Notes under the pieces: model-generated
Told to the model about the DNA's origin: nothing
Databases searched by the model: none
The model's input: the letters and a program-made list of their open reading frames with translations, nothing else
Translations under genes and position numbers: made by a program
Assembly: GCA_004356335.1 (NCBI GenBank)
Contig: SMXP01000156.1
Location: 1 to 7,916, forward strand
Origin: Alphaproteobacteria bacterium
GTDB lineage: Bacteria; Pseudomonadota; Alphaproteobacteria; SMXP01
Length of the DNA: 7,916 bases
Direction: 5' to 3'
Shown: one piece after another, positions 1 through 5,069 of the stretch
How the letters are laid out: the number at the start of each line of letters is the position of its first letter
Numbering within the stretch: the stretch's first letter is position 1

Positions 1-50
1 ACCCCGACCAAGAGCAATACGGCGCCATATGCCCGTAAATATGGCAATGA
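1..50 (-). other. Possible start of a further leftward gene, cut by window edge
   Basis: Past the stop of the last leftward gene, the same frame stays open to the window edge. Read leftward from a possible TTG codon at 45-47 it gives a short basic then hydrophobic stretch, PYLRAYGAVLLLVG, resembling the start of a signal peptide or membrane anchor. There is no clear ribosome binding site and no ATG in this frame. The only ATG (26-28, leftward) gives a different and unremarkable frame. It may be the N-terminus of another membrane or secreted protein of the same operon, or chance. Sequence beyond the left edge would settle it. Confidence 0.2.
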
Positions 51-731
51 TCAAATTACTTTGGTCGTTGCAATGAATGCCACGACCACGACCAGGAAGT
101 ATGTGGTCCAGATCGGAAAGATGGAGATATTGAAAGTCCGTTTGACCAATCCCTCGATCTCGGGCGTCGAGCCTTCCACTGCCAGCCGCATAAACGCTGG
201 CGCCATCGGATCAAACGCAACGACGATCCCCAGACATGTCAGGTTTATGAGGCCATAGAGCCCCACCTTCCAAAGGAGCCAGGTGCCCTGCGGATCGAAA
301 GGGCCATTACCCATCGCGGACATGATGGCTATGACGATCAGCCCGACCCCGACGATCCCGATAATAATATTGGCAAAGTGAGCCACCTTCTGCCCCCATG
401 GCTTATCGTAAAAGATCGCGCCGGTCATGCTGATCGCCCACCAGACTATGGAAAACAGCCAGACCATGGCTAACCAAAAATCGCTGATCTCCAGCAGTCC
501 CATTTCGCGCGATAGCATTACGCCAAGCGGCAGCGCGGCTTTCCACATCGTGCGCGGGATCAATTCGAGACGCAGAGCGATATGCAACAGCAACATGCGT
601 GTTTCAAACGGCAGCGAGGAATCCGTCGACTTCTTGGCAGACAGGAACACGCCCATGTCGCAACCGACCCAGCCTACGAACATGATGATATGCAGGTATT
701 TCCAGAACAGGAAAGATGCGGTCATCTCCAT
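51..731 (-). CDS. Six-helix integral membrane protein, partner of its upstream paralogue
   Basis: This 226-residue protein is strongly hydrophobic. I see about six membrane helices, near residues 7-30, 61-78, 84-107, 115-140, 150-172 and 202-222, with no cleavable signal. The first helix carries H14-x6-W21-x-G23-x-D25-x-G, and a loop carries E56-x2-P59-R60. The same motifs, and similar spacing after them, occur in the gene just upstream, so the two are paralogues and may form a heterodimer. A membrane His followed by a W-x-G pattern recalls CopD/HemJ-like or other haem-b-binding membrane proteins, but I cannot place it in a named family and the haem role is inference. The start is ATG at 731, preceded at 739-745 by AGGAGGG lying inside the end of the upstream gene with a 7-nt spacer. 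The gap to that gene is 3 nt, so translational coupling is likely. An in-frame ATG two codons later is less well spaced. Confidence 0.85.
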   Translation of the reverse strand: MEMTASFLFWKYLHIIMFVGWVGCDMGVFLSAKKSTDSSLPFETRMLLLHIALRLELIPRTMWKAALPLGVMLSREMGLLEISDFWLAMVWLFSIVWWAISMTGAIFYDKPWGQKVAHFANIIIGIVGVGLIVIAIMSAMGNGPFDPQGTWLLWKVGLYGLINLTCLGIVVAFDPMAPAFMRLAVEGSTPEIEGLVKRTFNISIFPIWTTYFLVVVVAFIATTKVI

Positions 732-734
732 GCT

Positions 735-1553
735 TCAGCCCTCCTGTGCCGTGCTGCCAACAACCAGCGCACTGCTCGGCTGTGCGGAATACGGTGATCC
801 CGGCTGCGAAATCCCCAGCCAGGCTGCAATCAGCAGGGCCGCCCATATGGCAAATACGAACAGCCGCCCTCTTCCGAGACTCGCAATCATGGCGTTGTTG
901 ATTTCGTCGTTGGGTTCCTCGTTCTCTAGACGCCTCAGACTCGAGAAGAACGGCTCCATCTGCTTGCGCATCATCAGACCCAGGAACACAATCGCGGCAA
1001 ACAGATAAAGTTTTCCGGCCACCCAGGGCGCCGGTTCAAGCCGGCCTGCAACGAGGGAATAGGTGGTGGACACGATCACACCGACAATAACGATCCAGCG
1101 CAGTACGTCGTCGAGTTTCGCCATCGTGCCACCAAACCATGTGCCTTCGCGAAAATACGCGACAACAACGATGAACAGCCATACTGGACCGAGCAGGATA
1201 ATACCGATCCATTGCCAGGTCGGATGATCCAGGCCCACGGCCTCGGTCAGAATACCACCAACCGTGAGCATAAGACTCACGCACACCCGCGGCATGAACT
1301 CGATGGTGTGCATCATTCGACCAGCCGTGAGACGCTGGCTCGGCGTCATCGTAGCGCTGGCGGCCTTCGTGCTCCATACATAGACGCCCACGTCAGGACC
1401 GAGCCAGAACACGAACAACAGCACGTGAAATACCAGTGCCACTTCATAGCCGGTAATGACATAGTCCGACTCCGCGGACAGTGTAAGGGCTTGGGCCTGA
1501 CCCAGACACAACAATACCGCGATCGCTGCAAAGCCTAAAAATGCGCGCTGCAT
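735..1553 (-). CDS. Signal-bearing polytopic membrane protein, paralogue of the next gene
   Basis: The chosen start gives 272 residues. It begins with a probable signal sequence or signal anchor (MQRAFLGFAAIAVLLCLGQAQ) that may be cleaved after AQA at about residue 22. About six membrane helices follow (near 36-59, 88-106, 114-134, 149-168, 177-195 and 229-247), then a Ser/Pro-rich tail. It carries H43-x6-W50-x-G52-x-D54-x-G-V and E85-x2-P88-R89, matching motifs of its downstream neighbour, and both share a P-x-F loop before the last helix. The related pair suggests duplication and a heteromeric membrane complex, perhaps binding haem or quinone; the function is not recognised with certainty. 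The start was chosen because GGAAGG at 1560-1565 lies 6 nt before ATG 1553. An ATG two codons earlier abuts that site too closely, and the longest reading, from 1655, adds 34 residues ahead of the signal sequence without support. Confidence 0.8.
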   Translation of the reverse strand: MQRAFLGFAAIAVLLCLGQAQALTLSAESDYVITGYEVALVFHVLLFVFWLGPDVGVYVWSTKAASATMTPSQRLTAGRMMHTIEFMPRVCVSLMLTVGGILTEAVGLDHPTWQWIGIILLGPVWLFIVVVAYFREGTWFGGTMAKLDDVLRWIVIVGVIVSTTYSLVAGRLEPAPWVAGKLYLFAAIVFLGLMMRKQMEPFFSSLRRLENEEPNDEINNAMIASLGRGRLFVFAIWAALLIAAWLGISQPGSPYSAQPSSALVVGSTAQEG

Positions 1554-1559
1554 GGCCAT

Positions 1560-1565
1560 CCTTCC
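1560..1565 (-). promoter_or_regulatory. Ribosome binding site deciding the start of the 272-residue membrane protein
   Basis: The minus strand reads GGAAGG here, followed by ATGGCC and then ATG. Spacing is 6 nt to the second ATG (1551-1553) and 0 nt to the first (1557-1559), so the second, which also begins a clean signal sequence, is preferred. Confidence 0.6.
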
Positions 1566-1657
1566 GGTAGAGGCGCTATTTTTTAGCGCGATTGCCGCCA
1601 CATTGCCAATTATCCACCCCAGAGGAAACATGTCAGCCGCGTAGCGGCCAGACAAGT

Positions 1658-1723
1658 ACTAGAGTATTTCCAGGGAAAGTGGCCACCGGTTTTCCGTCCG
1701 GAAACACGACAAAACAACAACTT
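1658..1723. repeat. Interspersed repeat unit, copy A (ACCGGTTTTCCGTCCG core)
   Basis: This unit contains the 16-nt core ACCGGTTTTCCGTCCG at 1685-1700, which recurs exactly at 2139-2154. Its left part, AAGTGGCCACCGGTT (1677-1691), matches 2029-2043 at 14 of 15 bases. The core is followed by GGAAAC, which can fold back on GTTTTCC, and by a CGACAAAACAA tail related to the CGACCAAACAA tails of the other copies. Such units are typical of dispersed intergenic mosaic repeats in alphaproteobacteria; the family assignment is from general knowledge, not a search. Confidence 0.65.
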
Positions 1724-1760
1724 GGGGTCAGGTTTGATTCCATCAAAACCGGAAAGACCC
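1724..1760. repeat. Long imperfect inverted repeat between microprotein and membrane genes
   Basis: The arms GGTTTGAT (1731-1738) and ATCAAAACC (1742-1750) flank a 3-nt loop with one bulged A. They are enclosed by a second pair, GGGTC (1725-1729) and GACCC (1756-1760). Read leftward, as the surrounding genes are, the hairpin is followed by a T-rich run (AAGTTGTTGTTTTG, revcomp of 1710-1723). That gives a weak terminator or attenuator-like arrangement after the microprotein and before the membrane gene pair. It may equally be part of the adjoining repeat. Confidence 0.45.
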
Positions 1761-1813
1761 TAGGGCCTCATTTGATCGGTCATTGTTACCGGCCTTAATG
1801 AACTTGGTTGGTT

Positions 1814-1927
1814 TTAGGCTCCTTGGAAAAATATATGATAGATAAGCAATCCGATAATGAGCAGCTTGCCATAATCAAGATCGAAGGCTGTGCCCTCACC
1901 AAAGCTTTTTTCAAATTTTTCAAGCAT
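1814..1927 (-). CDS. 37-residue single-pass membrane microprotein
   Basis: An ATG at 1927 opens a 37-codon frame ending in TAA at 1814-1816. It has AAGGA at 1938-1942, 10 nt upstream, as a ribosome binding site. The product has a charged N-terminal half beginning MLEKFEKSFGEG, then a single membrane span at about residues 19-35 (YGKLLIIGLLIYHIFF) with one His at residue 31, and a very short tail. This soluble-then-anchor plan is unlike random translation and recalls small accessory subunits of membrane oxidases and dehydrogenases, though I do not recognise the family. It lies on the same strand as the flanking genes, 260 nt before the paired membrane proteins, so it may be their small partner. 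A possible -10 (TATGAT, revcomp of 1967-1972) lies upstream with no good -35. It sits inside longer frames on this strand that show no protein-like composition. Confidence 0.6.
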   Translation of the reverse strand: MLEKFEKSFGEGTAFDLDYGKLLIIGLLIYHIFFQGA

Positions 1928-2023
1928 GGTCCGCTATTCCTTTCAAAGGGGCCGCTTTTTTGATGCATCATAAACGGCTGTAATGTCCGCGATGGGTTCA
2001 GGCTGTGTGATAAGTCGGTTTTT

Positions 2024-2099
2024 GAGCGAAGTGGACACCGGTTCGCGTTAAGAGTGAGGCTGGCATACAGCCGAACGCGACCAAACAAGGACTTAGAGC
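2024..2099. repeat. Interspersed repeat unit, copy B (core replaced)
   Basis: The left end, AAGTGGACACCGGTT (2029-2043), matches copy A at 14 of 15 bases. The right end (2078-2099, CGACCAAACAAG then ACTTAGAGC) matches 2161-2182 with one difference. In between, the usual TTTCCGTCCG is replaced by about 35 nt that include a small hairpin, GGCTG (2058-2062) with CAGCC (2068-2072). It looks like a diverged or mosaic member of the same repeat family. Confidence 0.55.
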
Positions 2100-2161
2100 C
2101 CATTCAGGAAAAGCATGCCCCGGCGAAGGCCGGGGTGGACCGGTTTTCCGTCCGAATGGGC
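2098..2161. repeat. Nested inverted repeat: GC-rich hairpin inside 8-bp arms, with core copy C
   Basis: GCCCATTC (2098-2105) and GAATGGGC (2154-2161) are perfect inverted arms. Between them lies a strong hairpin, CCCCGGC (2118-2124), loop GAAG, GCCGGGG (2129-2135), resembling the short GC-rich palindromes with a GCGAAGGC centre widely dispersed in alphaproteobacterial genomes. The exact ACCGGTTTTCCGTCCG core (2139-2154) follows. The nesting suggests a palindromic element built into an older repeat. Confidence 0.6.
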
Positions 2162-2173
2162 GACCAAACAAGA

Positions 2174-2220
2174 ACTTAGAGCGTTTTCGCGAGTCTGTTA
2201 AGTTCGGAAACGCTCTAAGT
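2174..2220. repeat. 13-bp perfect inverted repeat abutting the nitrilase-like stop codon
   Basis: ACTTAGAGCGTTT (2174-2186) pairs perfectly with AAACGCTCTAAGT (2208-2220), and one further G-U and one G-C pair can extend the stem. The loop is about 20 nt. The outer arm ends one base before the stop codon of the leftward nitrilase-like gene. Read in that gene's direction it may slow or end transcription or protect the transcript's 3' end, but only a modest T-rich stretch follows, so it is not a classical terminator. The ACTTAGAGC arm also occurs in repeat copy B. Confidence 0.7.
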
Positions 2221-3279
2221 TTAGTTCTTACTTTTCTTTGTATAGACTCCACGCTCGTAAAGATCATCCAAGATCTTGCGGAATAGCTTGTTGGTACCCG
2301 CTTGATCCATGGGCGGTTGATTTTTGGGCCAAATGCTCTTTTCGTAAAGCTTCGAATAAAGTTCAGTTCTCAGAAACGGAATCCAATTTTGGATATGGGC
2401 CGTCTCCCGATAATTCCGTAACGCTTCAATATTAATTTCGGCGGCGATATAGCCATTACCGCTCTCCGTGCTACTGGCAAGCACATCCCCGTTATAGCTA
2501 ACAATCGAGGAGCGGCCGCCTAATCCACCATCGACCACGGTTGACTGTCCGTCCGGCCCGGGCATGATCAGCGACCCGCCATTAGGCGCCAACATATAGC
2601 ATGTGTTGTCCATTGCCCTTGCCCGGTTCTGAACCTGGTAAATCTCTCGCGACACCCATGGTTCAGGCAATGCGCCGCGATAAAGGATTTCGGCGCCGTT
2701 CATGGCGAAGGCTCTGTAACTTTCGGGAAAGGCGCCTTCAACGCCGACGGTACCACCGATATTGCCGATCTCTGTTTTCGCTACGGGAAAGAACGATTCC
2801 AAGCTATCGCCGTACAAAGCTACCCATTCGTCATAAACATCATGGGGCGTGGTGCAATGTTCGACAAAGAGCAAAACATTCTTGCGTTGTTGGTGGATTA
2901 CCTCACCTTGCGGATCGATAATAAAGACCGTGTTGAAAAACCGATCCGGAAATTCCGGCATCTTCGATTTCAGCTGCGCAATGATATAGACGCCGTGCTG
3001 CTGGGCCTTCTCTCCCAACATGTCCGTTTCCCAGCCGGGAATATCCGCCGCCATTGTTTTGGCATAACTGGGCTGATCCATACCCATGATCTCATCGACG
3101 AATCCTTGGATCACACCTTCCGACAAAGCTATGAGTCTTACCGGCAATTCGATCGAGCACATGTGAACGGCAAGATCGATCATATTGCCGATATGAGTCA
3201 GATTCTTTTTGACCTCGTCCCTCTTTGTTACGTGATGGACGCTCGTCTGCAGGGCGACCGCCATATATGGGTCAATCAT
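2221..3279 (-). CDS. Nitrilase-fold (carbon-nitrogen hydrolase family) protein lacking the catalytic Cys
   Basis: At 352 residues this is near the upper end of the family's usual 270-350 range and probably cytoplasmic, with no signal peptide. Family members cleave nitriles or amides with a Glu-Lys-Cys triad. E54 (in ALSEG), K133 (in QQRKN) and the later LYGDS and IGNIGG segments align with nitrilase motifs. In the nucleophile motif, usually IGGLICWE followed by F-P-E, the protein reads IGGTVGVEGAFPE, so residue 179 is Gly (codon GGC) where Cys is expected. The flanking sequence is intact and in frame, so this is a substitution rather than a frameshift. The remaining Cys residues (41, 142, 227) are elsewhere. 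It may be a pseudoenzyme, a ligand-binding protein or an enzyme with altered chemistry. The start is ATG 3279, with GGAG at 3290-3293; an ATG five codons later is an alternative. It follows the UbiD-like gene by 38 nt and is probably cotranscribed with it. Confidence 0.85.
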   Translation of the reverse strand: MIDPYMAVALQTSVHHVTKRDEVKKNLTHIGNMIDLAVHMCSIELPVRLIALSEGVIQGFVDEIMGMDQPSYAKTMAADIPGWETDMLGEKAQQHGVYIIAQLKSKMPEFPDRFFNTVFIIDPQGEVIHQQRKNVLLFVEHCTTPHDVYDEWVALYGDSLESFFPVAKTEIGNIGGTVGVEGAFPESYRAFAMNGAEILYRGALPEPWVSREIYQVQNRARAMDNTCYMLAPNGGSLIMPGPDGQSTVVDGGLGGRSSIVSYNGDVLASSTESGNGYIAAEINIEALRNYRETAHIQNWIPFLRTELYSKLYEKSIWPKNQPPMDQAGTNKLFRKILDDLYERGVYTKKSKN

Positions 3280-3317
3280 CTCGTTTTGTCTCCAATCAAA
3301 CGAATTGGCATTTCGAC

Positions 3318-4712
3318 CTACAAATAATCTTCCAGCCGAACATCATCATATCCGGGAACGACCGGCCTTTTGAGCTTGTCCACATCCGCCAGCTTCTTAG
3401 TCGCATCAATTCCTACCCTGACGGACCCTTTTTCTTTATCCGACGCCCGGTCAACTTCCCAACTCAAATAGCCCGGAAGTAAAAGAATTTTCGATTCATC
3501 GGCCACGCGGCTCCAAATTGCCCACTCGATATCTCTGTAGCTTTTAATATCTACGTCTTCATCGACAACCACGATGCGTTTCACGATCCGGCTAATGGGA
3601 TAGATCCCGCCGGCCGCCTCGAACGCCGCCCTTATGAGTTGGTTGGGTTCCTCGTCGTCCTTTTTGTCGATTGAAATGAATAGCTGGAACATGGGACCCG
3701 TCACAGGCGGATCGCACATCAAGTTCAAATCCTTGATATTCGGGAATTGCTTCTTCAGGGAATTGGTCACGATACGTTCCATATCGTATACGGCACAGTA
3801 GCCGAGATTGGCATGCTCCAAGGCGGGGCCCGCCATCACTGAAAAAAACTTTGAATCTTTGCGCCGCGTGATCGCCAGGATTTCGGTTGTCGGGTCTATC
3901 TCGGGTCCGTATTGTCCGGGAAACTCTCCTAAAGTTTGCCAAATCTTGTCATCAAAATTGATCTTACCTTCGATGATGATTTCCGCATCGGCCGGTACCA
4001 AAAGATCGCTCGTCTCGCATTTGACCAGTTCGAAGGGCTTGCCCGCTAATGCGCTGGCCACGTCAAACTCGGAAATGTCATTCGGCGTCTTTGACGCTGC
4101 CGCCATCAACAGAGCCGGATGAACACCAATGGCCAAAGCGATGTACATGCCGTCACCCGCTTCCTCGGCGGTTTGGTAAAACCGTCGCAAGTCGCTAAAT
4201 GTGCTGGCGTTAATGCTGATTTTGTTCTTGCTCATGATCAGCCCGCGATAACACCCCACATTCAGCACACCATTAGATGGGTTTCGGGTAATGCCCACGG
4301 CACCCGTGATAAAGGGACCCGTATCATCCTCGAAGAAAGTCGGCACGGGCAATTCATACACGTCGACGTCGTCCCCGATGTTAATGACTTCCTTGGTGGG
4401 CCCCCCGTTTACAACAATGGGCGCAATAGGATTATCCGTTGCCTCCAATACGAGATCGGCATGCTGGGCGCGGGTGAATTTCTTGGCCGGTGAGATTTTG
4501 TGAACGCGGGCCACGCGTTCCAGGTCGAGCAAGAGCCCCCCTATGAGAGGGAGTTTGGCGCCGGCGACATTCTCAAAAACAAATGCTTTGCCTGCCAATT
4601 CCAGCTTATGGATCAAGGCCGAAAGGACAAATTTCGGATCGACCTCTTTCTTGATATGAACGACGTCGCCACTTTCTTCGAGAAGATTCACGAAAGACCT
4701 AAAATCGTGCAC
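3318..4712 (-). CDS. UbiD-family (de)carboxylase-like protein with divergent active-site motif
   Basis: UbiD proteins use prenylated FMN, made by UbiX, to decarboxylate or carboxylate aromatic and unsaturated acids in the cytoplasm. This 464-residue product has the family layout. There is an N-terminal D-F-R-x-F-V-x-L-L-E-x-x-G-D-V segment, then N151-V-G-C-Y-R156 matching the prenyl-FMN and substrate Asn and Arg, then KCETSDLLVPADAE (231-244) with E248 as the likely metal-binding Glu. Next is LGEFPGQYG with E263 matching the second catalytic Glu. The usual EGPFGE signature reads WQTLGE, so the first Glu appears to be Trp258, and the position of the ligand His in the fungal enzyme Fdc1 looks like Phe172. 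These alignments are from memory. The start is GTG at 4710-4712, with AGGAGAG at 4719-4725 and a 6-nt spacer. It heads the leftward unit, is divergent from the molybdoenzyme gene, and the nitrilase-like gene follows. No ubiX lies in the window. The substrate is unknown. Confidence 0.9.
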   Translation of the reverse strand: MHDFRSFVNLLEESGDVVHIKKEVDPKFVLSALIHKLELAGKAFVFENVAGAKLPLIGGLLLDLERVARVHKISPAKKFTRAQHADLVLEATDNPIAPIVVNGGPTKEVINIGDDVDVYELPVPTFFEDDTGPFITGAVGITRNPSNGVLNVGCYRGLIMSKNKISINASTFSDLRRFYQTAEEAGDGMYIALAIGVHPALLMAAASKTPNDISEFDVASALAGKPFELVKCETSDLLVPADAEIIIEGKINFDDKIWQTLGEFPGQYGPEIDPTTEILAITRRKDSKFFSVMAGPALEHANLGYCAVYDMERIVTNSLKKQFPNIKDLNLMCDPPVTGPMFQLFISIDKKDDEEPNQLIRAAFEAAGGIYPISRIVKRIVVVDEDVDIKSYRDIEWAIWSRVADESKILLLPGYLSWEVDRASDKEKGSVRVGIDATKKLADVDKLKRPVVPGYDDVRLEDYL

Positions 4713-4993
4713 GGTTCACTCTCCTGACCAACGGCAACATATGCCGAGACCAATCAATCTTAGCGGTTGGGACGGGGGAAACAGGACATTCATGTGGTAT
4801 ATTGCCGCCTTTAATTCATTGAGGCAATGGTGCCCAGGCTGTGCCGGCTCGCTAACCGCAAAATCCAATTCGCCGAACACTTGCTCAACGACGCCGGTCA
4901 AATTGACCTACAAAATTTACGGTCATTTGCAGAGCTGCGAATGGATACTATCCGACATGCGGCTGGATGTAGAGTAATGTAAGCAGGAACTGG

Positions 4994-5021
4994 TTGTGAC
5001 TGCCACGTGCCACTATATAAT
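4994..5021 (+). promoter_or_regulatory. Sigma-70-like promoter for the molybdoenzyme gene
   Basis: TTGTGA (4994-4999) and a perfect TATAAT (5016-5021) are separated by 16 nt. Transcription would start near 5028, leaving about 40 nt of leader before ATG 5070. A CACGTG palindrome (5004-5009) lies in the spacer. The promoter's position excludes the upstream in-frame ATG at 5007, which would lie before the transcript start. Confidence 0.6.
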
Positions 5022-5055
5022 GATTCTCTGGCGTACATAGGAATCGCGAGCTTCC

Positions 5056-5062
5056 GGGGAGG
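5056..5062 (+). promoter_or_regulatory. Ribosome binding site deciding the molybdoenzyme start
   Basis: GGGGAGG sits 7 nt before ATG 5070. Together with the upstream promoter and the Tat signal that begins at this ATG, it fixes the start over the longer reading from 5007. Confidence 0.75.
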
Positions 5063-5069
5063 CTTTTCC

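Larger units (their letters stand above)
4713..5069. promoter_or_regulatory. Divergent control region between the UbiD-like and molybdoenzyme genes
   Basis: These 357 nt hold no convincing gene; the short open frames overlapping them lack protein-like composition. The region must carry promoters for both directions. The rightward one is clear (4994-5021). For the leftward unit I see no good -35/-10 pair, only the start-proximal AGGAGAG. Short palindromes that could be operators are CATTG-AGG-CAATG (4817-4829) and ATTGCC (4801-4806) with GGCAAT (4823-4828), which overlap. These are weak; no regulator can be named. Confidence 0.5.

Noticed and set aside
1554..1655. Longer N-terminus for the 272-residue membrane protein
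   Set aside because: The extra 34 residues precede a normal signal sequence and there is a well-spaced GGAAGG for the ATG at 1553.
1732..1747. FNR-type binding site (TTGAT-ATCAA)
   Set aside because: The gap between half-sites is 3 nt, while the FNR consensus needs 4, and the motif is fully explained as the tip of a hairpin.
1592..1798. Rightward open frame of 68 codons in the gap left of the microprotein
   Set aside because: It lies mostly in repeat copy A and the hairpin, with no ribosome binding site or recognisable protein features.
1795..2103. Leftward open frame of 102 codons overlapping the microprotein and the repeats
   Set aside because: Its composition is not protein-like (many Ser, Arg and Pro, no domain or coherent hydrophobic segment), part of it is repeat DNA, and the 37-codon frame inside it has a better ribosome binding site and a clear membrane span.
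1658..2220. CRISPR array or insertion sequence
   Set aside because: The repeats are irregularly spaced and divergent, with no uniform spacers, no transposase and no flanking target duplication that I can see.
1998..2267. Leftward open frame of 89 codons at the end of the nitrilase-like gene
   Set aside because: It overlaps the 3' end of the nitrilase-like gene in another frame and runs through palindromic repeats, which often stay open by chance.
4741..4977. Rightward open frame of 78 codons in the divergent control region
   Set aside because: No ribosome binding site, no domain-like composition, and it occupies DNA expected to hold promoters and operators.
5007..5069. Longer N-terminus for the molybdoenzyme
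   Set aside because: The ATG at 5007 lies inside the promoter and lacks a Shine-Dalgarno site; the Tat signal begins properly at 5070.
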